The notes below the pieces were generated by a model. It saw only the letters and a program-made list of their open reading frames with translations, was not told the origin of the DNA and ran no database searches. 64,000 bases of DNA from CALJFL01 sp964590005 (lineage in GTDB: Bacteria > Pseudomonadota > Gammaproteobacteria > Pseudomonadales > Halieaceae), in NCBI GenBank assembly GCA_964590005.1, contig CAZPVJ010000013.1:1-64000 (forward strand), written 5' to 3'. The position numbers were made by a program, and so were the translations under genes. Positions 16,851 through 25,557 of this stretch are shown here, piece by piece; the stretch's first letter is position 1, and each line of letters opens with the position of its first letter.

Positions 16851-18470
16851 TCAGTCTCGGTACCAGCCTCCAGCGGGCCGGGAGATAAAATCCGACTGAT
16901 TCAGCTCGATGACTGTCGGCACCGCGTGCGATTGGCTCTCTCTCAGCGCCGCGGACAGCTGCTCCAGCGAATCTACCCGCACCGCTTCACAACCGAGGGC
17001 CTCCGCCGAGGCGACAAAATCCGGTGCCGGGATATCAACGCCAACCGGGGTGATATCGGAGGCTAGCATCCCCTGCTCTATCTCACTGTAGCCGGCGTTG
17101 TTCCAGACAATAATAGCCACCGTTAGTCCCGCCGCAGCGCCGGCAGCTAATTCGGCAAAGGTAAACTGCGCCGAGCCATCGCCAATCAGGGCAACGACCG
17201 GACCCTCGGGGTAAGCCAGGCGGGCTCCCAGCGCTGCGGGTATAGCGTAACCGAGGGTGCCACCACCTGTTGCCGAGTGAAAATAGCGCTGCGGCTCGGG
17301 CGCCTCGTATTGCCACACTGCGTAGTAAGTCGGCAAGGTGGAATCGCCCACCAGAACGAGGCCGGGCAAGGTGCTTTGCAACACCTCAAAAAATGCCTGG
17401 AACTCCGGGTGATAATGCGGCTCCTCCACAAGGGCAGCACGTGTCGCTGCAACGCGGGTGGCGCCGGGGCCGGTATTAGCGGTATCGACAAGAGGCAGCA
17501 CTGCGCGTAAAAACTCTGCACTGTCCGCGCGGACAGGGAGCTCGGGCTGCTGATTCCTGCACAGTTGACCCCCATCGATATCCACCCGAATAAGAGGTGC
17601 ATCAACAACCAGGTCGCCAAGAAACAGCATGTCGAAATCGGTTTCTCCAAACTCGGTTCCCAGCGCCAGCACCAGGTCAGACTCCTGGATCAATCCCCTG
17701 ACTGCGCCGATGCTGGGACTGGCCCCAACCGCCAGGGGATGATCCGGGGGCATCACACCCTTGGCATTGACCGTGTTGATTACCGGCGCATCAAGTCGTT
17801 CGGCAATCGCCCTCACTTCAGGTGCAGCACCTGCCGCACCACCGCCGACAATGACAACTGGCCTGGAGGCTTTAGCCAGCAGGCGTGCTGCCTCGTTCAC
17901 CGCGATTACCGCGGGAGCCGGAGCTGCAATCTGCGGCCATCGCTCGACGACCAGGTGGTCGGCCCGGGCAGTAATAATATCCAGGGGAATTTCGATGTGT
18001 ACGGGACCTGGGCGCTCACTACTGAATACCGCGAAAGCCCTGGCCAGGACGCGGGGCAACTCATCGACCCGCATAAGCGTATGGCTGAACCGCGTGCACT
18101 GTGTGGCGAGCAAGCGCTGGTCGGGTAGTTCGTGCAAGTGCCCCTCTCCCATACCGAGCTGGTGACGCGCCGCAACCGCCGAGATCACGAGCATGGGAAC
18201 CGAATCAGCCAGGGCCTGCATCATCGGTGTGAGTGCATTTGTTAAACCGGGACCGCTGATAAGGAAGCAAACGCCGGGCTTACCGCTGACACGCGCGTAA
18301 CCGTCTGCCATAAATCCAGCGCCCTGCTCGTGACGCGGTGAAACGTGGCGCAGCGTGCTATCGGCCAGGCCACGGTACAACTCTACCGTGTGGTTTCCGG
18401 GAATGCCGAACACGGTATCGACATCATACTGCTCGAGCAGCTGAACCAGCTTTTGACCACAGGTCACCAT
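16851..18470 (-). CDS. ThDP-dependent 2-oxoacid decarboxylase, AruI-like
   Basis: The 539-residue product has the three-domain layout of acetolactate-synthase-type ThDP enzymes. The N-terminal pyrimidine domain carries the catalytic Glu48 in SPRHEQGAGFMADGYARVSG, a middle Rossmann domain follows, and the C-terminal diphosphate domain has GDGSAQFTFAEL with the downstream NNAGY. The start (VDTVFGIPGNHTVELYRGLA) is very close to that of AruI, the 5-guanidino-2-oxopentanoate decarboxylase of the arginine transaminase pathway. Without the partner dehydrogenase or transaminase nearby the substrate stays open; benzoylformate or other 2-oxoacids are alternatives. The last codons are four bases from the convergent protease gene. 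Confidence 0.8.
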   Translation of the reverse strand: MVTCGQKLVQLLEQYDVDTVFGIPGNHTVELYRGLADSTLRHVSPRHEQGAGFMADGYARVSGKPGVCFLISGPGLTNALTPMMQALADSVPMLVISAVAARHQLGMGEGHLHELPDQRLLATQCTRFSHTLMRVDELPRVLARAFAVFSSERPGPVHIEIPLDIITARADHLVVERWPQIAAPAPAVIAVNEAARLLAKASRPVVIVGGGAAGAAPEVRAIAERLDAPVINTVNAKGVMPPDHPLAVGASPSIGAVRGLIQESDLVLALGTEFGETDFDMLFLGDLVVDAPLIRVDIDGGQLCRNQQPELPVRADSAEFLRAVLPLVDTANTGPGATRVAATRAALVEEPHYHPEFQAFFEVLQSTLPGLVLVGDSTLPTYYAVWQYEAPEPQRYFHSATGGGTLGYAIPAALGARLAYPEGPVVALIGDGSAQFTFAELAAGAAAGLTVAIIVWNNAGYSEIEQGMLASDITPVGVDIPAPDFVASAEALGCEAVRVDSLEQLSAALRESQSHAVPTVIELNQSDFISRPAGGWYRD

Positions 18471-18491
18471 TGTACTGCCCCTATCCTGATA

Positions 18492-19463
18492 TCAGTACCC
18501 GTCTGCCTGTTCCGGGTGAGGTTGCTGTCGCGCGGGCGGCGAGGCCCCCACATGAACGTCGCCGCGTGCTGACGCCAGTTCAATCTGCTTCTGGCGTTCC
18601 GCAAACCGCTTCTTCTGGTCCTCGGTAAGAGAATCGTAACAACGGGGACAGCAAACACCCTTCTCGTACCTCTCAGATTGTTTATCCTGCTCGGTAATTG
18701 GATGCCGGCAGCCGTAGCACTGATCGTATTGTCCTTTTTCGAGACGATGATTCACCGCCACGCGGTTATCAAATACGAAGCACTCTCCCTCCCAGGTACT
18801 CTCTCCTTCCGGGACCTCTTCAAGGTACTTGAGTATGCCGCCCTGCAGGTGATAGACCTCGTCGAAACCTTCCTTGAGCATAAATGCAGAGGCTTTTTCG
18901 CAGCGGATTCCACCCGTGCAGAACATCGCCACCTTCTTGTGCTTTGCCGGATCAAGGTTTTCCCGCACATACGCCGGAAACTCCCTGAAACTTGTGGTGT
19001 GAGGATCAATGGCACCGCGAAATGTACCAATGCCATACTCGTAATCATTTCGGGTATCGATCAACACAACCTCGGGATCGTTTACCAGCGCATTCCAGTC
19101 CCTGGGTTGCACGTAGGTGCCCACGGTTTCGTTGGGGTCGATCGCCTCGACACCCATGGTGACGATCTCCTTTTTGAGTTTTACCTTCATGCGATAAAAC
19201 GGCATGTGGTCGTCGAAGGATTCCTTGTGCTCCAAATCTACCAGGCGTCGGTCAGCACGCAGGAAATCCAGTACGGCATCTATGCCGGCCCGCTTTCCGG
19301 CTATGGTGCCATTGATGCCTTCTCTGGCCAGCAGCAGGGTGCCGCGAACGCCCGCTCGCTGACACACGTCGAGCAGGGGTTCGCGTAGGGAGGCAAAATC
19401 CTCCAGCGTGACAAACTGGTAAAGCGCTGCGACGACGATACTGGATTCCGGGTTTGCGCTCAC
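18492..19463 (-). CDS. trhO: tRNA U34 hydroxylase TrhO (rhodanese family)
   Basis: TrhO (formerly YceA) hydroxylates uridine-34 of certain tRNAs in an oxygen-dependent way. The 323-residue product has the N-terminal ferredoxin-like domain (REGINGTIAG), the rhodanese domain with active-site Cys182 and Cys188 in MFCTGGIRCEKAS, and a C-terminal Cys-rich segment (CYGCRHPITEQD, VCCPRC) likely to bind zinc. A Pro/Gln-rich tail follows. The GTG start has AGGAG at good spacing and overlaps the end of bolA by four bases, so the two are co-translated. Confidence 0.93.
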   Translation of the reverse strand: MSANPESSIVVAALYQFVTLEDFASLREPLLDVCQRAGVRGTLLLAREGINGTIAGKRAGIDAVLDFLRADRRLVDLEHKESFDDHMPFYRMKVKLKKEIVTMGVEAIDPNETVGTYVQPRDWNALVNDPEVVLIDTRNDYEYGIGTFRGAIDPHTTSFREFPAYVRENLDPAKHKKVAMFCTGGIRCEKASAFMLKEGFDEVYHLQGGILKYLEEVPEGESTWEGECFVFDNRVAVNHRLEKGQYDQCYGCRHPITEQDKQSERYEKGVCCPRCYDSLTEDQKKRFAERQKQIELASARGDVHVGASPPARQQPHPEQADGY

Positions 19464-19783
19464 TGGGACTCCTGCTTGCTACCGCCCAGACAATCCGGAG
19501 AGTCAGGGGCCTGTTGCTGACGCTCCTGCCATTCGGCAGGGGTATAAGTATGTAACGCCAGCGCATGCACCGGACCCTGGAGTTGCTCGCTTAAAGCAGC
19601 GTAGACGGTCTGGTGGCGAGCTACCTTCCGTTTGCCCTCGAACATCTCGCTGACTGCCACGACCTTGAAGTGAGTCTCCGAGTTGGGCGGCACATTATGC
19701 TGATTACTTTCATTCACCACATCCAATAACGCGGGTGCGAGAAGCTCTGTTAACTGCTGTTCAATTTGTTGCTGAACCGACAT
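19460..19783 (-). CDS. bolA: BolA family protein
   Basis: The 107-residue product is a BolA-like protein with the conserved helix-turn segment NSETHFKVVAVSEMFEGKRKV (given in part) and RHQTVYAALSEQL, and a conserved His in VHALALHTYTPAEW. BolA proteins work with monothiol glutaredoxins in iron-sulfur handling and affect cell shape under stress. Start: ATG at 19783 has GAGG five bases upstream; an in-frame GTG at 19789 is less likely. The C-terminal tail of about 15 residues is variable. It is the first gene of a two-gene unit with trhO. Confidence 0.92.
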   Translation of the reverse strand: MSVQQQIEQQLTELLAPALLDVVNESNQHNVPPNSETHFKVVAVSEMFEGKRKVARHQTVYAALSEQLQGPVHALALHTYTPAEWQERQQQAPDSPDCLGGSKQESQ

Positions 19784-19853
19784 AGACACCTCAGAAAAAT
19801 CGGGGCGAAATTATACCTGAGCGCGAACCATGACAACACTCATGGCCCGACAC

Positions 19854-20939
19854 TCATCGACCCCGGTTGTCACCGCGCCGACGACTGGCCCGGAACTGCC
19901 CGGGTGTCTGTGACGTCCATTTTTTGAACGACCGGTGAAACGCACTCGGGTCAGTAAAGCCCATCTGCAGGGCCACCTCATTGATCGACAGTTCGGGTCG
20001 ATCAAGGCAGAGTTTGGCCGCCTCACAGCGCGCATCGTCCTTCAGTTGCTGGAAGGTTGTTCCCTCACGTTTCAGTCGCCTGCGCAATGTGGGCGCCGAC
20101 ATGTTTAGGGCACTGCTGATCGTGTCGAAACTTGGAAACCCCTCGCTGAAATCATGACCGATCATCGCTTTCACCTGGGCGGAGAGGTTGTTGCCATTGG
20201 GATCATTCTCCATGACCAGCAACTGGTAGGGCGCGGTGCGCAGGAACTCACGCAGGGAATGCTCAGTGTGAACGACCGGCCACGCCAGGCTGGCGCTGTC
20301 AAAGTAAAGCAGATCATTCACCTGGTTGAAGTATAACGGGCAACCAAACAGCTTTTCGTATTTTTCCAACCGCTCGGGCGCGGCGCCGGAAAAATCAACA
20401 CGCTTGAGCTCTATAGGACGGCCGCACAACCACCCGAAAAACCGGTGCCACATCGAAAGTCCATAAGCATCGGCCGCCGCTACCTGCGGCTGGTCATTGC
20501 GGTCGATCGTCCGATAGCCAACCCGTGCGTACTGTTCTGAGAAATTGGCGTAGAGCTGGCTGCTCTCGTCAAAAAATGTGCGATAAAACTCGGAGGCTCG
20601 CCCTATGGCCTGACCGAGGTTATCGCAGGAGATAATGCAATAGCACATCATCCGAAAGGCCCCCGGCGCCACAAGTTCACTGCCGGTAACGCCAAAAGTC
20701 TCATCCTGTAGCAGATGCAGGACATGCTGGTAGACGCGCGAATACTGCATCGCACTGATCTCGGCGCGATAGCCCGGATCAGCCTGGTGAAGTGGGTTAA
20801 AGTCCAGCCCTGCATCGGCAAGAATCCCACTGAAGTCATAGCCGCGGTCACCCACCATACGCAGCAGGGTGTTAACAAATTGTGTGGGGACGCGATCGCT
20901 CATACCGCTGATCTGGGCCGGTTCGAGGACAAGCGACAT
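19854..20939 (-). CDS. AraC-family transcriptional regulator (OruR-like)
   Basis: The 361-residue product has the N-terminal arabinose-binding-like domain of the OruR/ArgR-type subgroup (FGVTGSELVAPGAFRMMCYC, a typical segment) and a C-terminal double helix-turn-helix (SALNMSAPTLRRRLKREGTT and INEVALQMGFTDPSAFHRSF). Such regulators often respond to amino acids or fatty-acid-like ligands. No divergent target gene abuts it except the repeat protein at 21030. It is a paralogue of the regulator at 50997-51998. Start at 20939 lacks a strong ribosome site; ATG at 20903 is an alternative. Confidence 0.85.
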   Translation of the reverse strand: MSLVLEPAQISGMSDRVPTQFVNTLLRMVGDRGYDFSGILADAGLDFNPLHQADPGYRAEISAMQYSRVYQHVLHLLQDETFGVTGSELVAPGAFRMMCYCIISCDNLGQAIGRASEFYRTFFDESSQLYANFSEQYARVGYRTIDRNDQPQVAAADAYGLSMWHRFFGWLCGRPIELKRVDFSGAAPERLEKYEKLFGCPLYFNQVNDLLYFDSASLAWPVVHTEHSLREFLRTAPYQLLVMENDPNGNNLSAQVKAMIGHDFSEGFPSFDTISSALNMSAPTLRRRLKREGTTFQQLKDDARCEAAKLCLDRPELSINEVALQMGFTDPSAFHRSFKKWTSQTPGQFRASRRRGDNRGR

Positions 20940-21029
20940 AGTTTACCAGATGGATGACCGCAGGTGAGGTTTGGTCACAGCCGCAGCCGGGCCTATACTG
21001 TAGCCTGACGCAGCGATCAGGGGGTGATC

Positions 21030-21812
21030 GTGGAAGTACGCTACAACATTTACTACGCCGGTACGGTCCTCGAGGGCCACGAAGTCGCCAGCGTCCGTCA
21101 ACAACTGGGGCGTTTGTTCAAGGCCGATGACATAACCCTGGATAAGCTATTCAGTGGCCAGCCCCAGATGATCAAGCGCGACTGCGATAAAGCCACTGCC
21201 CTGAAATACCAGGAGGCCATGAAGCAAGCCGGTGCCAAGCCCCTCATCCGCACCGCAGATTCACCACCCCCCACTGGGCAGAGCGCTACCCAGGAGACCG
21301 GAGACACAGCCACCAGCACCGCAGAGCCAACTGCGGCGGAGCGCATTGCGGCCGTCGCCTCAGGCTCATCGACGCAACAGATCGAGGCCCCCGAATTCGA
21401 TCTGGCGCCCGCGGGCAGCGATGTACTCAAACCTGAAGAGCGACCGACGCAGCAAGCCGTGGAGGTCGACACGTCAATGATCGACCTGGCGCAAGCAGGC
21501 GAGCGGCTATCCGAAGAACCGCCGCCCTCGCCGGCGGCGCCAGACACCTCTCACCTGAGCATGGGAGAGGTGGGAGAGGACATCCCCACCCTCGATACCG
21601 GCGAAGCACCTCCGCCGCCGAGTACCGAGAATATCGATTTATCGCCCGAGGGTAGTGATTTTTCCGACTGCGCCCCGGAAGCCGCAGAAGCACCTGAACT
21701 CGACCTGTCCAATATCGAACTGGCTGACGAGGGTGCCGATATGATGCCCGAGGAGTATCAGAAGAAAGAGACCCCGGCCGCTCCGGCAACAGATCACCTC
21801 AGCCTGGAGTAG
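21030..21812 (+). CDS. Uncharacterised acidic protein with ~26-residue repeats
   Basis: No function is recognised. The first ~75 residues form a compact alpha/beta-looking domain (YNIYYAGTVLEGHEVASVRQ ... LDKLFSGQPQMIKRDCDKAT) of a kind also seen in front of other membrane or DUF domains in gammaproteobacteria. After a Thr/Ala/Pro-rich linker come about five acidic units of the form hydrophobic-D-L-x-x-x-G-x-D/E, spaced 25-28 residues: FDLAPAGSD, IDLAQAGER, LSMGEVGED, IDLSPEGSD, LSNIELADEGAD, with a clipped sixth, DHLSLE, at the stop. Start: GTG at 21030 has AGGGGG (21019-21024) upstream; GTG at 21024 is possible. No signal peptide or membrane helix. The last 14 bases overlap the convergent kinase gene. 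Confidence 0.8.
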   Translation: MEVRYNIYYAGTVLEGHEVASVRQQLGRLFKADDITLDKLFSGQPQMIKRDCDKATALKYQEAMKQAGAKPLIRTADSPPPTGQSATQETGDTATSTAEPTAAERIAAVASGSSTQQIEAPEFDLAPAGSDVLKPEERPTQQAVEVDTSMIDLAQAGERLSEEPPPSPAAPDTSHLSMGEVGEDIPTLDTGEAPPPPSTENIDLSPEGSDFSDCAPEAAEAPELDLSNIELADEGADMMPEEYQKKETPAAPATDHLSLE

Positions 21813-23184
21813 AGCTGCCCGGCAGGGTCACGCGAACCCGCAACCCCGGGTTATTACTGTCCAACTCAACGGTACCTCCGTGATGCTGGACGATCGCCTG
21901 TACCAGGCTTAAACCAAGGCCGTGACCGGGCTGCTTGCCGCGACTCGATTCCAACCGGTAGAAGCGCCGAAAGACATTCTTGCGATCCTGCGGCGCGATG
22001 CCCGGTCCCGCGTCTCCAACAACAACATTGCAGGCACCCTCGGCCAGCGGTAGCAAGGCCACGGTAACGGCGGTGTCCTGTGGTGCATACTTAATCGCGT
22101 TGTCGACAATATTGGCCGCCATCTGGAACAACAAATCGCGATCGCCACAGACGGTGTATTGAGCAGGTATGTCGAGCTGCAAATCGATATGCTTGTCCAG
22201 TGCCAGGGGCTCGTACAACTCGGCAACATCCCGTAGCAGCATTGCCAGATCCAGTTCAGCATCGGCGGCCGCCAGTGCCCCCGTCTCCAGCGCAGAGATT
22301 CGCAGCAATGCATTGAAGGATGCGAGCAGCTCATCACACTCCTCGATAATTCGCTCAACCTCCAACCGACCTTCATCATCCAGCTTGTGTTGAAGCTGAC
22401 TCAGGTTGTTCCGCATGCGGGTCAGTGGAGTCCGCAGGTCGTGGGCGATGTTGTCCGATACCTGCTTCACCCCGTCCATAAGGGATTCCATCTGGGCAAG
22501 CATATTGTTCATTCCAACTGCGAGCTGCCTGACGTAACCACGACGACTCGCGGTATCCAGCCGCTGGGCGGGATTGGAACGGACAATGCGATTCAGGTCC
22601 ATATTGAGTCGCTCGACCCGGTCCAGTGTGGCGGCCGCGCTGAGGAACCCACCGACAACGCCCAACAGGACGGTAGCGAGCATAGCCCTGAACAGGGTTT
22701 CGAAAACCACCGCCAGCTGCTGCGCGATATCGGCATAACCGTGGGCGACAATCGCCTGCAGCCCGTCACCCAGATCAGCCGGTCTGGCCAGGAAATCCAC
22801 ATCGACGGTCTCCCCCCAATTGGACAGAGCCAGCTCGAAGCCCAGCCAACCACCGGTGAACTCCTGGTAGCGCGGCGCCAGCGGCAGGTCGCCGGCGACT
22901 TTATTTGAATCAGCATCGGTAACCAGGTAGGAAAATCGCCCCACCGCCGGGGTTGTCAATTGATCATCGATGTACTGCTGCAATCCCGGCAGCGACTGTC
23001 CGCGATAGACCAGCTCCAGGGTCTCCAGTTCCTCGAGTATGGAGTCCCCCAGGTCACTGAAATAGGTGTAACTGAAATACCCGTACAAGGCCCCCAGTAG
23101 CACAAACACCGTGAAGCTCAGCGCGGTGACGTACCGCGCAATATAACGGAAGGTGATACTGGTCAGAACCTGGCGAATTTTCAT
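21799..23184 (-). CDS. Two-component sensor histidine kinase
   Basis: The 461-residue product is an inner-membrane sensor kinase: helix 1 at about 20-38, a periplasmic sensor region of about 125 residues, helix 2 at about 167-188, a HAMP-like linker, the H-box SDNIAHDLRTPLTR (His248), the N-box NIVDNAIKYAP, and the G-boxes GDAGPGIAP and GHGLGLSLVQAIVQHHGG. It partners with the OmpR-type regulator encoded 18 bases upstream. The signal is unknown; the architecture resembles QseC/PmrB-class kinases. Its 3' end overlaps the convergent repeat-protein gene by 14 bases. Confidence 0.9.
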   Translation of the reverse strand: MKIRQVLTSITFRYIARYVTALSFTVFVLLGALYGYFSYTYFSDLGDSILEELETLELVYRGQSLPGLQQYIDDQLTTPAVGRFSYLVTDADSNKVAGDLPLAPRYQEFTGGWLGFELALSNWGETVDVDFLARPADLGDGLQAIVAHGYADIAQQLAVVFETLFRAMLATVLLGVVGGFLSAAATLDRVERLNMDLNRIVRSNPAQRLDTASRRGYVRQLAVGMNNMLAQMESLMDGVKQVSDNIAHDLRTPLTRMRNNLSQLQHKLDDEGRLEVERIIEECDELLASFNALLRISALETGALAAADAELDLAMLLRDVAELYEPLALDKHIDLQLDIPAQYTVCGDRDLLFQMAANIVDNAIKYAPQDTAVTVALLPLAEGACNVVVGDAGPGIAPQDRKNVFRRFYRLESSRGKQPGHGLGLSLVQAIVQHHGGTVELDSNNPGLRVRVTLPGSSTPG

Positions 23185-23202
23185 CGGATAATGGCCTGTG
23201 GC

Positions 23203-23895
23203 CTAGCGTGCCGGCTCCAGGTCTCCAAGGCGGTAACCCGCACCTCGAACCGTGGTGAGTAGCGGTGGCTCGAAACCCCTGTCTATCTTTTGCCTCAGCC
23301 GGGAAATGTGCACGTCAATCACGTTGGTTTGTGGATCAAAGTGGTAGCCCCAGACATGCTCCAGCAACATGGCTCGCGTGACGACCTGCCCCGGGTGTCG
23401 CATCAGGTATTCCAGCAGTTTGTACTCCCGTGGCTGCAAGGCCAGGGCCACACCCTGGCGCTGTACCGCCTGGTTGAGTAGGTCCATGTGCAAGTCGCCG
23501 ACCTGCAACGTGGTGGGGGCATCGCTGGACGGTAAAGCGGCGCGTCGCCGCAACACCTGCAGCCTCGCCTCCAGTTCCGCTATCGAGAAAGGCTTTACCA
23601 GGTAATCGTCGGCGCCGCTTTGCAATCCCTTGACCCGGTCGTCCACTTCTCCTAACGCACTGAGCACCAGCGCCGGCGTGAGATTGCCGGTATTGCGCAG
23701 CGTCTGGATCAGGGTCAGTCCATCAAGCAGCGGCAGCATGCGATCGACAATCAACACGTCGAAGGTGCCGCTGCGGGCTTCCTGCAGGCCCTGCTCTCCA
23801 TCGGTGCGCAGGACACAGTCATGTCCCGCTGCGGTCAGCTCGTCGACAATAAACCGGCCTACGCTGGTATCGTCTTCAACCAGTAATACTTTCAT
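23203..23895 (-). CDS. OmpR-family response regulator
   Basis: The 230-residue product has a receiver domain (acidic LVEDD at the start, phospho-acceptor Asp51 in VLIVDRMLP, Lys in LVKPFSIAEL) and an OmpR-type winged helix (LALQPREYKLLEYLMRHPGQ; HVWGYHFDPQTNVIDVHISR). It is co-transcribed with the kinase gene 18 bases downstream. Start: ATG at 23895 gives the standard receiver N-terminus (MKVLLVEDD); an in-frame ATG at 23907 is possible, and neither has a strong ribosome site. The inverted repeat at 23954-23971 is a candidate binding site for this regulator. Confidence 0.92.
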   Translation of the reverse strand: MKVLLVEDDTSVGRFIVDELTAAGHDCVLRTDGEQGLQEARSGTFDVLIVDRMLPLLDGLTLIQTLRNTGNLTPALVLSALGEVDDRVKGLQSGADDYLVKPFSIAELEARLQVLRRRAALPSSDAPTTLQVGDLHMDLLNQAVQRQGVALALQPREYKLLEYLMRHPGQVVTRAMLLEHVWGYHFDPQTNVIDVHISRLRQKIDRGFEPPLLTTVRGAGYRLGDLEPAR

Positions 23896-23953
23896 GCAGC
23901 GGTCCATTCAAAGAGTAAGTCAATGTAGCATGCAGGCCTTGGCGGTCTCAATG

Positions 23954-23971
23954 AAACGCACCTGTGCGTTT
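23954..23971. promoter_or_regulatory. 18-bp inverted repeat between regulator and RDD gene
   Basis: AAACGCAC-CT-GTGCGTTT is a perfect palindrome with 8-base arms in the short region between two divergent genes, the response regulator (start 23895) and the RDD protein (start 24008). It could be an operator for one or both. OmpR-type regulators usually bind direct repeats, so a different regulator is also possible. Confidence 0.5.
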
Positions 23972-24007
23972 GGCCCATCGCCTGACGGTAATGCTAGACT
24001 CCCCGCC

Positions 24008-24499
24008 ATGACCGAAGAAAGAGAAGACAGCACCGCGCTACCGCCACCCTTCTTGCTGCGCAGGTTGATGGCCATGCTGTACGACACACTGCTGGTCTTG
24101 CCGCTAATCATGCTGAGCGTCGCAGTAGCACTTGGATTGCAGGGTGCGCTTATGAAAACCATGGGCGGCAACTCCAGCGACGTGGCCCTGCCACCGCTTT
24201 TGGTTCAGTGCCTGGCCCTGCTCACCGTTATGGTCTTCTACAGTATTTTCTGGCTTAAAAGTGGCCAGACTTTGGGCATGCAAGCCTGGCGGATCAAGCT
24301 GGTAAGGGACGACGGCAAAAGGCTCACGCCCTGGAACTGCATTACTCGCTGCCTGGGAGCACTCCCCTCAGCGCTTTGCCTGGGGCTGGGTTACGCCTGG
24401 TGCCTGGTCGATAGTGAGGGACGCTACTGGCATGACCATCTGTCAGGAACGCGCCTTCAATTGCTACCCAAGCGAGAAAAAAAGAAGTCAGCGGGCTAA
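24008..24499 (+). CDS. RDD family membrane protein
   Basis: The 163-residue product is an RDD-domain membrane protein: the N-terminal helix LLRRLMAMLYDTLLVLPLIM has the Arg and Asp that name the family, a second helix follows near residues 65-85, and the later segment (SGQTLGMQAWRIKLVRDDGK) is the conserved re-entrant region. Function is not established; some members relate to ion or osmotic homeostasis. Start: ATG at 24008, although the frame is open far upstream through the divergent gene. The stop overlaps the convergent lptG by four bases. Confidence 0.88.
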   Translation: MTEEREDSTALPPPFLLRRLMAMLYDTLLVLPLIMLSVAVALGLQGALMKTMGGNSSDVALPPLLVQCLALLTVMVFYSIFWLKSGQTLGMQAWRIKLVRDDGKRLTPWNCITRCLGALPSALCLGLGYAWCLVDSEGRYWHDHLSGTRLQLLPKREKKKSAG

Positions 24500-25557
24500 C
24501 GGGCCCGTTGCAGCAGGATCATGCCAAACAGCAGGCAGACACCGATCGGAATAAGCGCGGCGTAAAGCGGCGAGAACCCAAACACCAGGCTAGCCGGTCC
24601 CAATAAATCCTGGCTCGTGCGAAATACGATACCGACAATCACGCCGGCGAAAATGCGAAAGCCCATTGTCCCGTCACGTAACGGTCCAAAGATGAACGAG
24701 ATGGCCACCAGCACTAATCCCGCTATGGCCAGTGGCTGAAGTAGCTTTCTCCACAGGGCGAGTTCGAAGTCGTCCGCATCCAGGCCCTGTTGCATCAGGT
24801 AGCGGCTGTAGCGGTACAAGTCCGCCAGTGGCAGTTGATCTGGCGCGACTACCTCCATGGTCAGCAGCTCGGGTGTAATACCTGTCTCCCAGCGCAGGGT
24901 TGTGTGGCGCGTGCGGCTGGTTGCCCAACTGGTAAAATCCGTTTTGACCACCTGTTCCATGAGCCAGTGATCGGACTGAAAAGATGCGCGCTGTGCACGC
25001 AGCGCTGATTGCAGCCGATAGCGGCTATCAAACTGCAGCAGGGTAACCCCGTAGACTACTCCGTTCGTCTCCAGCGCGTTAAAGTGCAAAAAGCTATTGC
25101 CTTCGCGGTTCCAGATTCCGTACTTGCCGGCAACACCCTCCCCCGGGTTCTGGGCGATCGCGCGCCTGCTCTGGGCCAACTGCTCACTGCTGGGCGCCAC
25201 GTACTCCCCTATCAGGAAACCGGCCACGGCGACCAACAGCGCCGGCTTCATCACAATCCAGACCAACCGCCCGGTGGACACTCCCGCACCTCGCATCACT
25301 ACCAGCTCACTCGAACTGGCCAGCTGCCCCAGCCCAATGAGACAGCCAATCAAGGCAGCAAACGGAATAAACTCATAAAAGCGCCCGGGTAGGGTCAGCA
25401 TTACATACAGCGTCACCTGGCCAAAGGTATAGGTCTCATCAATATTGTCAGCCTCATCGATAAATGCCGCCATGGCATCGAGACCCACGATGATCGCCAG
25501 CACCAGCAGGATGGCCGCGAGCACAGTCTTGCCCACGTAGCGATCAAGCCGGTTCAC
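24496..25557 (-). CDS. lptG: LPS export ABC transporter permease LptG
   Basis: LptG is, with LptF, the membrane part of the LptB2FG transporter that extracts lipopolysaccharide from the inner membrane. The 353-residue product has six helices (three at each end) around a periplasmic beta-jellyroll of about 170 residues. It starts MNRLDRYVGKTVLAAILLVL, has PFAALIGCLIGLGQLASSSELVVMRGAG (given as two overlapping parts in the family), and the C-terminal KLLQPLAIAGLVLVAISFIF and FSPLYAALIPIG. It overlaps lptF by 14 bases. Confidence 0.95.
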   Translation of the reverse strand: MNRLDRYVGKTVLAAILLVLAIIVGLDAMAAFIDEADNIDETYTFGQVTLYVMLTLPGRFYEFIPFAALIGCLIGLGQLASSSELVVMRGAGVSTGRLVWIVMKPALLVAVAGFLIGEYVAPSSEQLAQSRRAIAQNPGEGVAGKYGIWNREGNSFLHFNALETNGVVYGVTLLQFDSRYRLQSALRAQRASFQSDHWLMEQVVKTDFTSWATSRTRHTTLRWETGITPELLTMEVVAPDQLPLADLYRYSRYLMQQGLDADDFELALWRKLLQPLAIAGLVLVAISFIFGPLRDGTMGFRIFAGVIVGIVFRTSQDLLGPASLVFGFSPLYAALIPIGVCLLFGMILLQRAR

